Origin: Fulvia fulva
Lineage: Eukaryota; Ascomycota; Dothideomycetes; Mycosphaerellales; Mycosphaerellaceae
DNA length: 64,000 nucleotides
Direction: 5' to 3'
Assembly: GCF_020509005.1 (NCBI RefSeq)
Contig: NC_063013.1
Coordinates: 4,154,001-4,218,000 of the forward strand
Shown: positions 13,626 to 27,900 of the stretch, piece after piece
How the letters are laid out: every line of letters begins with the position of its first letter
Position numbering within the stretch: position 1 is the stretch's first letter
Program-made: the position numbers and the translations under genes
Notes under the pieces: model-generated
The model's database searches: none
What the model saw: only the letters and a program-made list of their open reading frames with translations
Told to the model about the DNA's origin: nothing

Positions 13626-13739
13626 CGCCTCCCTACTCTTATAGGGCCCTTATATACCTACTAAGAGAGCAGTCTTATCTACTACGTAATAGTATAACGT
13701 AGCTACACCCGGTAGCACTACTAACGGGGTGCTCTTACC

Positions 13740-15850
13740 TAAGTAACCTCTTTATTTAGATCTTAGCAAGTATAAGCGTTAGTCGCTCGTATAGGCTAAG
13801 CTTTTCCTAACCGTATCTACTAAAACGTAGACACTCGATAACCTAGGTATCGATACCGCCCTAGGTACCTTCCCTTCCGACGATGACTCGAACGTATTCG
13901 CCGCCGTATAATAAGAGATCGAAAAGGATCTACTACCTAAAGAATAGTATTTTGCCTTAACCTCCGACCCTATTAACTTCGTACAATTCCTCGATAAAGA
14001 ATAGATCTTAGAAGAAGGAGGAATCAAGGTGTATAAGATTATAGAGTCAAGAGATAATATATCTATATAAGATAGTAAGACTAATAACATACGCTAACCT
14101 AAGGAGTAGGCAATCGCCTTAGAGTATACTACTATTAAGAGCCTAGCCGAGTTTGCGACTCGTACTATAGTATACCCGGAGATTATGTTTCACCTCGTTC
14201 GCTAGATATAGTCAGACTTTATCACACTTTTTAACTAGGTCGAGTCCCTAAAGAAGGCTAATAAGGTTATATAGCGTAAGTACGCCGATATAAAGAAGGA
14301 ACGTAACATCGTATCCGAGAGTCTTAGTCAACTCGAAAAGGATAAGGATGTTAAGGGGCTCTTTATATTCTACTTCAACAAATACTCGAAGTATAAGAGT
14401 TAGATATAAGACCTTAAGGAAGCTAATTAGCGCCTCCGATAGGACAATAATACGCTCTTCGGACAGGTCGAGGAGTCGTAGGTAGGCATATTACCTAAGG
14501 ATATTAAAGCCCTGTCTAAGCGTAATTAGGCTCTAAATAAGGAGGTAGTAGAGCTAAAGGCTTAGCTAGTAGCTAAGGACACGAACGGTACTAGCGATAC
14601 TAGCGGTACTAACGGTAATAATAATAATGACCGTAGTCGTTAGGTCCGCGTCTACTCCCCTCGTCGTAACGGTGTTTTACGATCACCTACGCCTCCTACT
14701 TAGTAGGACCGTATAGGTAGAGGCACCCGACGAGGAGGTAGTAGAGGTAGTAGCGATAACGACGGAGATAACTCTAATAACAATAAGGGTAGAGATAATA
14801 GTCGACTACGCCGTTACCTACGCCGTAACTCCTTACGACGAGAACGCTAGGGCATACCTAGTAGTACTTCTAGGGTAACTAGTAATACCGCCGGTAGCTA
14901 GTTCACTACTATTGAACCCTCCGTTAATATTATATATACTAACAAGTTAGTTAAGGACCTAGAAAGTAAGTTTAATAACAAGAATATAAACTTTGACCGT
15001 TAGCTCGATTAGCTAGAGATCAAGCTGTCCGTAATATAGTTCTAGACTATCGAGGACGGACTACGCTATATCCTTAACTACCTCGAGGGTACCCGTACTA
15101 GCTATATAATCCGCGAGTACCCTCTAAGCGTACTAAGCGTAATTACGTTAACCCCTTCAAGTCTATTAATAGGATGATCTAATTCCTTATCGATCGGTAT
15201 AGTAAGAAGGACGTCGTAGGCAAGGCCTTCTAGAAGCTCTAGGTCTTATAGTAGGGTAAGAACGAGTCATTTTCTATCTTTATAGCTAAGTACGACAAAT
15301 AGCGTAACTTATACGACCTATTAGCTAAGACTAATCACCGCCTACTCGAGGGTAAGCTTAACTACAAATATATAGAGGCACTGCCTATAGAGACTAAGGA
15401 CCGTAAAGACTTAGTCGACCTATACTATAAGCTCGAAGCTAAGTTTGAGCGCCTAAAGTCAAAGACCCTAGCTATACTACGACTACCTCGTAGTACTAGC
15501 GGTAGTAACGGCACTATACCTACCGCGCCCGGCGTAGCCTAAGGTTTAGGCCTTAAGCTATACGCTTAGATACCGCGCGAATTTAAGGAACTTAAGAAGC
15601 TCGAGCCTAAGGAGAAGGCTAGCATTATCGTAGTAGGCGGTTATGTCCGCTACCGCCGTATAGACTATAACTTATACTCGCTAGACTACCCTATTAAGTA
15701 GTATAAGCGCCCTCCGCCGCGCGCGAATACTAGCTCTATAATATAGACACCGGCCAACCCTTAGTAATATAGAAATAGCTAGACTAACGCTTAAGTATAA
15801 TAACCGTTAGTCCTACTTACGAACATAATACTAAGAAGGAAACATAGCGA
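13740..15850 (+). pseudogene. gypsy Gag, RIP-inactivated
   Basis: Reading through TAG/TAA gives a Gag polyprotein: an N-terminal charged, probably coiled-coil part (about 14,100-14,450), a low-complexity Gly/Ser/Asn/Arg stretch (about 14,580-14,900), then a capsid-like region with KDVVGKAFQKLQVL and SIFIAKYDKQRNLYDLL after a frame change near 15,130. The usual CCHC knuckle would lie near 15,640, but its cysteines appear as Tyr (VRYRRIDYN), as expected if TGC became TAC. The reverse-strand open stretch at 13,779-14,090 is antisense to this region and is not credited. Confidence 0.75.
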
Positions 15851-15949
15851 GATACGGTAATATAAGGACTAGAGTACGCTTTACGTATATTAGTAAGCTC
15901 TCTAACACCGCCTATTATACGAGGGGTACTAAGGCCGAGAGTGTCCCCT

Positions 15950-18900
15950 TACCTTATAATGCCTAGTAGTATAGATAGTAATTAAGCTCTTACCTTCCTT
16001 AATTACGGTGCTACCTCTTAGTATATAAATTCTATATACGCTCGTATATATAATCTTCCTCGACTCTAGGAAGAACCTCTTTAATTAGGACTAGCTAATA
16101 GCGGCTCTGCTAACGAGCTTATTACCGAGTCTATATACTTTCCTTTTAATATCGGCGGCTACGTCGCAATCCTTAGCTAATATTTAGTAGAATTACTAGA
16201 GTATAACATCGTGCTCGGCTCTAGTTAGTTCGTAGACTACGAACTAGAGATATAATAGGAGAAGGGCATTATAATAATAAATCACTTGAAATACCGTACC
16301 TATAAGGCAAACTAGAGGTCTAATAAGTACCTAATAGTATAGTCTATTAACTATCTAGCTACGCTAGTACTATTAGGCAATTATCGACCGCTAATAGTAG
16401 AAGATAACCCTAACGAAGTCACCGCTCCTACGCTATCGTTACCTAAGCATATACCCTAACTATAGTTCTATACGACGTTCGGGGACGAAGAGGATGACTT
16501 CCGTATATATACTCGATAACCGTTACCGGTAGACGGCGTTAAGACGTTAAAGCGACCGTGCCGATATACGAAACAAAAGTAACGAGTTGTCGAACTAGAA
16601 CTAGAGATTGATATCGTAAATATCTCCGCGGCCTACGTAGCAAAACTAGCTCGTAAGAAAGGAGCGGAAGTCTATATAATGTAGATTATACTACCTAGTT
16701 AGAAGCACTACGCTAACCTATTACGAGCCTACGTAATAGTAGCGACTAGGTAAGACTTCGATCCTACTAGGCTCTACGCTATAAACCTTCGGAAGGTATA
16801 GTTAGTAAACCCCTTAATAGTATGTATAATAATAGTGAATAGCGACTTCGATAGATTTATAAAAGGCAAAGACAAGGACTAAGATACTAAGGTCTACTTG
16901 CCCTAGGAACTATACGATTTCGAGGACTGTTTTAACCGTTAGGATACATCGAAGATCCTACCTTACCGCCCTAGCAAAGACTATAAAATACACCTTAAAG
17001 ACGAAACCAAGTCACCTCCTTTTAAGCGGCTATACGTAATATCGTCTCGCGAGAATAAGGTAATTAAGAAGTAGGTCGATAATTAGCTAGAATCTAGAGC
17101 GATATAACGAAGTACGAGCCCGGCTTCTATACTAGTACTAATTATACGTAAACTAGGCGGTGGTCTACGGGTCTATATCGACTATAGAGCTCTTAATGCC
17201 CTTACGGTCAAAAGTAGATACCTAATACCGCTATTCTAAGAAACGCTAAACCGCCTAAATAGGAAGAAGTACTTTACTAAACTCGGTGTTATCTCTGCCT
17301 TTAACCGTATTCGTATTACAGAGGGCTACGAATAGAAAACTACGTTTAGTACTCGCTATAGTCAATTCGAGTATATAGTAATACCTTTCGGCCTATACAA
17401 TACTCTAGGAACATTCTAATTATATATTAACGATACGCTTAGGGAGTATCTCGATAACTTCTATTTAGTATACCTAGATAATATCCTGATCTTTAGCGAC
17501 ACATTCGAGGAATATATATAATACGTACGTAAAGTACTATAGCGTATACGTAAAGCCGGCCTATAATTAGATATCGATAAATACGAGTTCTACTAAACAG
17601 AGACGGAGTACCTTAGTGTTATTATAGGAGTCGATAGTATCCGTATAGACCTAGAAAATGTCGACGTAGTTAAGAACTAGCTTACTCTAATATATCTAAA
17701 GGATGTATAAGTATTCCTTAGGTTCGGAAACTTCTATCGAAGGTTTATATAGAACTTCTCTAAAGTCTATATACCCCTTACGAATTTAATAAAGACTAGT
17801 AAGAATAGTAAGCCGATACTATTCGTTTAGACAATAGAATACGAAGTAGCCTTCTAAGGATTAAAAGATACATTCTTAACGGACACGGTACTCGTATACT
17901 TCGTACTAGGGTTAGAAACTATAGTCGAAATAGATGCCTTAGATTTCGTTACTACGGTAGTAATTTTATAGAAATACGGAGACGTCTAGAGACCGGTAGT
18001 ATATATATCTAAGAAAATATTACTATAGGAGTACAACTACGAGATTTACGACAAGGAACTATTAGCTATCGTCCTCGCCTTCGAAGAATAGAGACCCAAG
18101 CTCACCGTTAACTTCGACGATAATATAGACACCGATTTCGAGAATACGAAGGATATAGATAACAATCCCGTCATTATCTACTCTAATTATAAGAACCTAG
18201 AATACTTTATAAGCACGAAACAACTTAATAGACGGTAGGTACGCTAGGTATAGTTCCTAGTACAGTTCGTATTTAGAATTACCTATTGTCTAGGTGTATA
18301 GGGCATAAAGCCTAACAGTCTTACTAGACGATCGTAAGATCTACCGTCGGATCTAAGCGATCTACGTCTATAGTATTAAAGCTAGGTCATCCTACCGCCC
18401 GCTCGCCTCGATATTTAGCTTAATTTAAGCGAGCTACGGGAGGGGGAGGTAGCGTAGTAGGTAGTATAGTAGGATTTACTTATATAAGTTAAGGCTCTAT
18501 ATAATAAAGAGACCGTTTAGGCTACTATATAACAGCTATCCTAGAACTAGTAAGTACCTATATTACGTAAACATAAGATTGACGATCGTACGTCTAAAGT
18601 AGAAGATAGTATAATCTATATAAAGAACGCCTACGGAGGATATAGCTTATTTGTCCTAGAAGTTACTAGCGTAGTAGAACTTCGTACTCTAATTACGAAA
18701 CGTTTCTACGATATACCCGCGGCTAGGTATCCCGGCCGTAAAAAGACATTCGAGTTAATTAGTAGATACTACCGCTAGCTACGTATAGTATAAACGATTA
18801 AGAGATTCGTCCGCAATTATATTATATATAGAATAACGGTTCTATTAAATTAGTAGTATTAGGGCCTCCTTATACTACTACCGGCACCCTTCGGAGTATA

Positions 18901-20032
18901 GGAGGATATCGCTATTAACTTCGTTATAGATTTGCCCGTAAGTAAGAGCTTAACCGATAGACAAACGTATAAGAACGTCCTTATAGTCACGAATAGGCTT
19001 ACTAAGGAGAGATACCTAATCCTAGTACTATAGATAGACGCCCGATATATCGTATATATCTTCATCCGCTATATCTTCGTACGTTATAGCATTCCTAAGA
19101 GTATCATCTCGGATCGGGGCTCCTAGTAGACGTCTACGTTCTAGAGACGAGTTTACTCCCTACTCGGTATTTAATAACGACTATCGACGGCCTTTTACCT
19201 AGAATCTAATAGATAGTCTAAAAACACGAATAAGGTTATAGAACATTACCTTAGGGCCTACATTAACTACGCCTAAGATGATTAGGTTGATTAGTTACTA
19301 CTTACCGAGTTTGCTACTAATAATTATATATTAGCTACTACTAGAGTATTACTCTTCTACGCTAATACCGGTCGTAACCTAGAAGTCACGGATACTAGTC
19401 TAACTACCCCTATAAAGCTTATGCCCTATAAGTAACGACTCGATATAGAATCTACGAATGCGTTTACTAAGCGTATAAACTAGATATACGTATATCTAAG
19501 GCAAGAAATTGTGTTAGCCTAAGCGTTATAAGTAGATTTTATAAACGTATATCGCTAGCTACCTCCGAATTATAACATCGGCGACGAAGTTTATATTAAT
19601 ACTACTAACTAGTTGATAATACGCCCGTCTAAGAAGCTCGACGTTAAGAACGTAGGGCCGTACGAGATTACCGTAGTACTCCCGTATTAAAATACTTACT
19701 ATATTATAATACCCGATTAGTTAGGCAATCTCTATAACACTTTCTACGCCTCGCTCCTATAACTAGCTACTAATAACCCCGAACCTAGACAGATCCTAGT
19801 ACTGCCGCCTCTAATCGAGATTACCCGTAACGACGACGGTAAAATATCCGAAGAGTACTTCGTAGAGGATATACTCGATAGGAAATATTTTAAGCTAAAG
19901 GGAAGACTACTAAAACACTTACTACCGAAGTAAGACGAGTATAAGTACCTAGTAAAGTAGAAAGGATACCGCGAGCCGAGCTAGGAGCTACTAGAAGTAT
20001 TAGTAGGAGTAGCCGCCTCTATTATAGACTTC
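15950..20032 (+). pseudogene. gypsy Pol: protease, RT, RNase H, integrase, chromodomain
   Basis: Degraded Pol. Protease-like segment near 16,150-16,250 (ELLEYNIVLGS). RT at about 16,960-17,560 with LPYRPSKDYKIHL, a FTKL.V..AFNRIRI block, IPFGLYNT and YLDNILIFS (YLDD expected). RNase H at about 17,850-18,120 (FVLGLETIVEIDALD, YDKELLAIVLAFEE). Integrase at about 18,690-19,400 (GHPGRKKTFELI, FVIDLPVSKS, SDRGSQ-like). GPYEITVV lies near 19,650 and a chromodomain at about 19,850-20,030. The frame is interrupted by copia A at 20,038 and continues beyond it at 30,288. Almost every stop is TAG or TAA. Confidence 0.85.
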
Positions 20033-20037
20033 TACTA

Positions 20038-20258
20038 TGTTAAGAATATACAGGCCGTAGGATAAGTATATAGGTATAAGTATGTTATATAACTAGGGTT
20101 TACTAGCCTATAGGCTAGTAAACATCCGGACACCTACTATCTGCCTATACTAATACCGGCGATACTGTTTATAGATATACGCTATCCTATTAGGTCCTTC
20201 TTTGTCTTTCGTATAATCCGCCGTCTTCTACTACTACGTAACTAGTACCTATTTAATA
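20038..20258 (+). repeat. 5' LTR of copia A (221 bp)
   Basis: Starts TGTTAAGAATATACAGGCC and ends CTATTTAATA. Matches 30,049-30,282 except for scattered CpA/TpA changes and 13 bases missing after ATAACTAG. Confidence 0.9.
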
Positions 20259-20299
20259 GGTTATAAGCCCGGGTTAGTGACTCGGTATTTTACCCTCGA

Positions 20300-23200
20300 C
20301 AAAGTCGTATTAGAGTTATTCCTCTTTAGAACAAAAGGAAGGCAGACTAGAGGCCGCACCCGTATTGTATAGGAAGCTATAGCCGTGCTATAGGTGTATA
20401 TAAGACGTAAAAGAGCCTAGTAAGGCACTATTAGACTCCGAGTTAGGGAGCCTATACTAATACCTTAGACAAGTAGGCGAGCTTACTAAGAAGAGTCGCT
20501 CTCCGGACATCGCGTTCGTATCGACTAACTGTTTATTCTAAGAGAGCCGTAGTGCCTTAGAAACCCCCTCTACTAAGAGAGTTACGCTATAGTGTCTTAG
20601 TACTAACACTATCCTTACGACCGACTTTCCTCGCTTTCTAGTAGATAGCTATTCTCTCTACTATTAACCTCGCGTTCGGTTTACCTCCTATCGATCTAAT
20701 CGCGTACGACCGAATATATCCTTTTACCTAAGGGTAGCTAACCTATCCCTTAACTTATAAAAATAGAGAACGAGACTGGGTTTATAAGAAAGAGAGCAGC
20801 ACCTCTTCTAATAAGAGAGAACTACGAAACAAAGTTCAAGCTAATAAGAATATACCTAGTATCAAAGCAGGTTGACTAGGTCCTCGAAGACATTATTACG
20901 GACATTCCCGCTACAACCCTATCTATAGCGACACCCTCTATATTATCGGAGTCATCCCTTTCTTTAGATCAAGCGATAAGGAAGGCATCGTATAGACGGC
21001 ACAATATAACGGCCCTATATAAGATGTACATCTGTCTATCGATAGATAACTAAGAGATGATATACGAGATCCGGTATATAAAGTTGTTGTAGGAATAGGC
21101 TAAAGCTAAATATAAGAGAAGACTTCTCGCTACTAGAAGAAGTTTGCTTTAGCAATACACTAATTTCGTAATAACAGAGGACTAGTCAAGAGATAACGCC
21201 TAGTAGGAGCTTAGCTTAATTGTAAGGAGGGCTGTTTTAATCTCGCCTTAGTTCTAAGACATCAAGACTGAGGACAGAAAGATCTAGTAACTCTTAGTAG
21301 CTCTACTAGACTCATTTGGCTCAATTCGCGATGCAATTAATGCCTAGGTAAATCTCTTACTACAAGACATTCTTACAATCCTTAGGGAGAAGCAAGAATT
21401 AATGATTTATTAAGGGATAGCTATATTCGCTTAGAAGGGTTTCCAGGGCAAGCTTACGTACTATCTCTATAATAGTGACCATTTCATAAGCAAGTGCCTA
21501 CACCTTTCTATAGCTCAGTAGGCTATTAGGAACAAGGACAAACTAGCTAGGGTTACCTACCCTACTAAGAGACAACCGTTACCACCTCGTAGGAGGTCAT
21601 TATTACTAAACCTTCGTGATGTCCTTAAGGTAATAACGGTCCTTATAAAGTAGATAAAGGAGAGCTACAAGCCAAAGGCCTCCTCTAGTAAGCCTATAAG
21701 GGCCTATACGACCTAGGAAGACGTATTAGACTCTAAGATACTATTAGAAGATAATAATGTTAATAAGGTTACCTATTCTACTATAGTAGCTAAAGGCAAG
21801 TACCCCTCGTCCGAGTAGTTGCTTAACTCTTGTGTATCATTATATATGACTGACTAAGATTCACTATTTAGGACACTGAAGCCTCTTTAAAAGAGGAAGT
21901 AGATTAAGGTTAGGGGTGGCTATCTACAAGCTATATATATAGGAAGTTTAATAATAGGTAGTCCTTCTAGAAAGCAAATTGTCTTAGAAAATGTCCTATT
22001 TGTTCCTAGCCTTAGAGTTAGTCTTGTTTCGTAGGATTAGTTTAGCTAACAGTTTGCTATCTAACTACCTAGTTTCACCCTAAAATCCTTGTCTAGTAAA
22101 CCCGTTGTCTAGACTAAACTTCGAGGAGGAGTACCGTTTATCTACTCGATCTCGGAAATTCTTAAGCTATAGTATACTAGTATACTCTCTTAAGAACGTG
22201 ACGGTACCGCTATAGCTAATACTAAGTCCGAAGATCAGTAGGAGCTATAGTATAGAAGATATACACACCTTAGCAAGGGACTACTTAGAAACCTATATAG
22301 AGTTACTAATAAGAAAGATCCTATTCCTATTCCTTCTAAACACTAGAATTGCAAGGTCTACTCCCTTGTAAACATAAGGAAGTTCAAAGGACCTACTATA
22401 GAGAGGAAAGGGGAGAGGCTAGCCCTTATCTCTATTAACATCTATAGGCCTTTTTAGGGCGTAGTCTCTAGGCTAGGATACAAATATTGGCTTAAGATTA
22501 TAGACAACTTCTCTAGGAAGAAAAAGGTAATCCCTTTAAAGGCTAGGAGCGAAGCTTTATAAGCACAGACTATAATTAGAAACAGACTGCCTAATGGTCC
22601 GATCTCTAATAGTATTGCTCTTTTACTAGAAGAAGCCTTTACTAGCTAAGTACCGTCAGTCGACCATTTCCGCGTCTAGGGATACAAAGCTATAGTCTAT
22701 ATAGACCTAAGAGCCTAACCTTAAGGCTTAAGGAGAGACAAGTTAATAAACCGAGGGAAAGAAGCCGTGTTTATAGGCTACTTAGAAAACACTACAAAAC
22801 AATAGCTGTTCTAGGATCCCGATATAAAAGCTATAAAAGCGTATAGTTACGTCGACTATTTAAGAATAAGAAGGGGGGAGATATAGATCTTAGTATTACC
22901 TTTACTAACTAGCCGAGTCGAGCGCTATAGCGCAATCCTATTAGGAGGAAGCCCTTTAGGGCGAAGGTTTCCGATAGGGGATTAGTTTCCGATAGGGGAT
23001 TATTAGAAACACCGTTACGAAGGCTAGGAGAAAATATTAAGGCGGTTTTAACACTATCGAAGGCCGATAACGGTGGATCTATATAGAACCTACCCGAGTC
23101 ATTAACACTATAGCAACCGCTATCTATATAACTTCCCCCTCCCCTAAAGGACATTAGGGAATACTAGAAGTTTAGAGATTAGGGTACTCTAATAAAAGAA

Positions 23201-24948
23201 AAAGAAGATGTCGTTCAGTTCGACCTATCTAAATACCTAGCGCCACCTTAGGTTATAGGCAACAAGAGGTTAAGGGGGGACGGAGATAATAACTCTAAAG
23301 AGTATAAGGCTAAACACTATAAGGCTCTTATTGCCTAGATGTTCTATCTAGACCCTATAATAAGCTAGGTAGAGGAGATTCTGAACGACGTAGAAGAACA
23401 TACATTTGCTACTATTAGGTAGGCCATAGCCTATTAGTAGGAAGTGCTAATCCTAAAGTCCTATAAGGTAGCCGTAGGAGACCCCGAGTAGGGATATATA
23501 TAGAGAGAGGCAATCGAGAACGAACTTATTGCCTTAGTAAGCAACAATACCTAGGAAGTAGTTGTACCGCTAAAGGGTACGAATCTAATTACTTCTAGGT
23601 GGGTCTTTGATGTGAAAAGAATGATTAGTAGAGCTATTAAGAAGTTTAAGGCAAGACTAGTTATAAGAGGGTATTTATAGAAATATAGGGTTGACTTCGA
23701 AGAGATCTTTATACCTACTATTAGACATAATACTCTCCGAGTATTCATAGTAGTAGTGTGTAAGAGAGATCTCGAGATATACCTAGTAGATATAAATAAT
23801 GCTTTTACCTAAAGTAGCCTTCTTAAAGACATCTAAATGATCCTACCCCTAGGAGTTAAAGCACCTCTAAACATAGTGTTTAAGGTCCTACGAAGCCTTT
23901 ATAGGCTTAAGCAAGTAGCTAGAGACTAGAACAAGCTCTATATTACAAAGCTAGAGAAGATTAGATTTACCTAGTCCTAGGTAGATCTATACCTAGTTAT
24001 CTATACGGATAGAGACCTTATAGTCCTTACCTATATAGATGACATACCTATTATAACTCCGAAGCTATTAGATGTTTAGTAGTTTAAGGCTAAGCTTAGA
24101 AAAGTGTTTAAGATTAAAGATCTTAGTAAACCTACGAAGATTCTTAGAATAAGGATTATAAGAGACAGGTCCTAAGGCACTTTAAAGCTTGATTAAGGAC
24201 ACTATGTCCACGCTAACTTAGCCAAGATGAATATAGCTAGAGAGAAGGCTACGCCAACCTACTTACCTATAGAGAGCTACGAGCACTTAGTGCCTACGGC
24301 ACCTATAGATAAGAGGTGTAACAAACAGGATTACTAGAGCTATAATAGTACCTAGATATAGCTAATGACAATAACAAGGCTAGACTTAGCATTCCCCCTT
24401 AGAAGAATTAGCTTATATATTACTGATCCCTCGTAGTAGTATATAAAGGCTTTAAAGAAGCTCTCCCGATACCTACGGTCGTACCTAGACCTAGGTCTTA
24501 TATATAGAAAGGGAGGGGGCAATCTCTAGGGATACTCAGACTCTAACTACGCTATAGACAAAGTGGATAGAGTCTGAATTCTAGGATACGTATGGTTCCT
24601 TTATAGATCACCTATGTCCTAGATAAGTAGGAAGTAGAAGTCTATTATAACATTAATAATAGAAGCTAAGTTCATAGCTAAAAACGTAGCCGTAAAGTAG
24701 TCACAATTTCTTGCTACTGTCCTTAGGGAAATGGGGTGCCTAGAACTAGTAGGAAAGAGCTCTTTCTAGCCGAGTATAAGGGCAAGCAAGGGTACTGTTA
24801 ACGAGCTAAGGCTAGTCAAGCTTATAGGTAACAACTAAGCCGCTTTGACACTTGTTAAAGATGCCTATATACATAAAAGGTCAAAGCATATTAATGTTAT
24901 ATATAACTATATTAGACATCTCTAGTGGTAGAAGAAGATTGTAGTAGA
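20300..24948 (+). pseudogene. copia A Gag-Pol, RIP-inactivated
   Basis: Forward-strand copia polyprotein with TAG/TAA read through. Gag at about 20,880-21,700, protease/linker region to about 22,200, integrase part near 22,250-22,700 (HLSKGLLRNLYRVT, WLKIIDNFSRKK) and a VFIGYLEN block near 22,770. RT at about 23,590-24,200 (SRWVFDVKRMI, INNAFTQSSLL, LRSLYRLKQ, TYIDDIPIIT). RNase H at about 24,500-24,948 (YSDSNYAIDKVD, SIITLIIEAKFIA, KHINVIYNYIRH). A frame change occurs near 22,870. The last residues continue after the LINE at 29,930 with KDRATNRLIKPLNS, the usual copia C-terminus. An 18-bp tandem duplication lies at 22,967-23,002. Confidence 0.82.
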
Positions 24949-24961
24949 CTACTACTATATA

Positions 24962-27900
24962 GATAGATAGATTTGTTATTCTCCTGTTCTAGGACCCTAT
25001 CCGGCCTATACAGGTATATATCTATTGTTATATACAAAGGGAAACCCGAATAGGTGAAAACCCTTCCCGCCCCCGACTACTCCTTGTCTAGTTTAGCTTT
25101 CCCTCTGAACGTACGTAGTCTATGTCACTACCCCGTTAGCCCCCGCTCCTAGCCGGTCTCGTCGCGCTACGTCGTGTCCTCTCTTCCTGTACTGTTCCTA
25201 CTAGGCGGTACTGTTCTAGCCAGCCCTTCTCTAGTATCTAGTTCGTAATACGCCGTAGGTCCTTAGCGTTGTTAAGAAGTGCCCTAATCGTCCGGTCCCT
25301 CGCCTTTGCTATCCACTCCCCCCTTCCTAGCGACTACCTCGGACAGACGAGGAGTGCGTGCCGTACGTTCTAGGAGCGATAGCCGTAGGGGCAGCTAGTA
25401 TTCGTGTATCCTAGAACCTTCCTCTATAATAGGTACCCCTAGAGGCCGATGTGTTCGCTTCGTAGTTAGGTTGCTATACTACTCTATGCCCTCGTAAGGC
25501 GGTAGTAGATAAGCTTCGGGGGGTGCTTGACCGCGGATTTTGTAGCTAACCATTCCTTAGGTTGTCCCGCTAGCTAAGGGCGTCTACTATACCCTACAAC
25601 CTAGTTGTTCCACCTCTCTTTCTATAGTTACTCTACAAACGATTTCTTACCTTCCTATTGTGTTACTAGCTATTCGTCCCTTGCCCGGTAGTTCGGCTCG
25701 TTTCCGGGTCGAATGCCCCTATACGCTAGTACTGATTCGCGGGCCCTTACGACTGTACTAGCGATGACCTTCTGTACTAGGTACTGTGCCGACTTGCCTA
25801 AGTAGGAGGTCCGTAGTCCCTAGATGTATAGGTCGATCGGCGGTATAGCGGTCTCGTGCTTAAGCATCCTCGTTAGTGTCGACTTATATGCCCCGGTAAC
25901 CTTCCTTAGGCATTGGTTTTAGATCTTCGCTAGCGGCGCGACGAGTCCCTTCGATAGGCAGGCCCTCTCGCCTAAGGACTACACTTGGCTACTATAGGTA
26001 AGGACTGGCCGTATAATAGCCGTATATAGAAGTCGTGACTACCGGAAGTCCGCCCCCTATATAGACGTAGTGAGCCTCTAGTATGATGCTATATTCTGTT
26101 TAGCTTTCCGTAATATTGCCTATACGTGCTTCCTCTACCGTAGCGCCGGGTCCACCTATAGTCCGAGGATCCTGAGCTGATTTGCCGGGTTAGTCGTATG
26201 CCCCTATATCTAGATAGAAGCTTGTATATTGTAGAACCGTGGCCGGCGCGTAAAGTATATCAGATTGTACTTTTCTAGGGCAAACCGAGCCCCGTGCCTC
26301 CTAGCCCAGTCCTCGTAGATCTTGTGCTTCTCTTCTAGTAGCCTATAGTTCTCCTTAGTCGAGGAAGACCACGCTAGGATGTTTATGTCGTCTACGAAGC
26401 CGCTCGTAGCGGTGTTCTGGGATTCTAGGGCTAGGAGTAGCGTCGCTATAAAGAAGAGGAACAGAATAGGTGCTAGCGTTAAGCCTTACGGGATTCTAGT
26501 GTAGACTGCTTGAAATTGGCTTCTGTACTAGCCGACTAGGATCGACGTACTACGGTTTTAGAGGTAGGACCGTACGAAGTTGACAAGCTACTTAGGGAGT
26601 CCTTTCGACCTTAGGATATAAAGTAGCCGCGGGTATAACACGTAGTCGAAGGCTCCCGATATGTCTAGGCTAAGTAAGGAAGCCACCTTATCCCTATTCT
26701 TATACTAGATAGCCTTTACCTAAGAGGTGATAAGTTCTATCGCGGATAGCGTCGATCGCTATAGGCGCGCACCTATCTAGGTGTCCGGGAGTAGGGAGTG
26801 TTCCTCTACCGCCTCGGAGAGTCTCGTTATAACCAGCTTCTTAAGCGCCTTCCTAAGAGTGTTAAGGAGCGCAATTAGGCGGTACGACTTCACCTACGTA
26901 TAGTCTTCCTTCTACGGCTTGCGTAGGACCACTATCGTCGATTGTTTAAAAGCTATCGGGTGGTACCCGGTCTATAGGCAGGCGTTAAAGATCGCTACAA
27001 CTGCTAGGGCTAGTTGATCTCTACACTTCTTTAGTAGCTCGTTTGGGATCCTATCCGGCCCCGGGGCTTTCTTCGCCGGCAACTTCCTTAGTATAGCGGC
27101 AACTTCTCCCTCGGACAGCTCCTATTAGACCGCGATACTAGGGGCTAGGGGAGTAGAGCTATTTATGTCGCTTAGATTAGCCTCGACTAGGGGCGGGAAG
27201 AACTTGCTAGCTAGTAGACGCGCCTTGGCCTCGGGGTCGCTAACCGGGCCACTAGGCGATTGTAGCGCTAGGATAGAGAAGGAGGGGCCCTGTATAGGGT
27301 CCTGTCGGGCCCATTTCGCTAGCTTCTACATCCTCTCTAGCTTGCCGGCGATTTCTTCTACTATAGCCCTCTAGCCGACTACTTTCTCCCTTCGTATTAT
27401 AGCTTTCTTCTATTAGCATGCCTCCCTATATATGTTCTAGGCCTCCTCGCTATAGCTACTCGTCTACACCCGGCGGGCTCTCCTTGCTTCTCTTACTACC
27501 GTAGTGCACTCCGGCGTCTAGTATAGTTTGGACCATGTCGTTAGTTAGGCAAGCGGAACGTGAAGTAAGGTCGCTTTTCTTATTTCGTCTGTTAACCCCT
27601 AGACTGCTTCGTCTATCTCGTCTTTACTGTTATATTGCTACTACGCGATCTGGACTAGCCTCTTAGAGTTATCGAGGTACGCCTAGATGTTGGCCTAGTA
27701 GGCCTTTCCCTAGTTTAGCTTAGGGGTTCCCGCTAGTGTGCGTTATATCTGTGTCGTAATAGAGGTCCTAACTAGTATATAGTCTAACGACGCCTCGAGT
27801 TTATGTTCGATCCTATAGTAGGTTACCGTGTAGTAGTGGCTATCTAAGATCTAGGAGAGGTCGATCGTGCCTTAGAGTCCCCCTCTCTTCTAGGTGCCCA

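Noticed and set aside
13779..14090. 103-codon reverse open frame
   Set aside because: Antisense to gypsy gag, with composition dictated by RIP (Ser/Leu/Tyr/Ile) and no family resemblance.
20259..20275. tRNA-like match (initiator Met anticodon arm)
   Set aside because: Only about 15 bases in the expected position of a copia primer site; there is no cloverleaf, so it is not a tRNA gene.
18859..23748. Reverse open frames at 18,859-19,065, 22,909-23,154 and 23,551-23,748
   Set aside because: All are antisense to gypsy integrase or copia Pol. The repeated NPLSET in one reflects an 18-bp tandem duplication in copia A.
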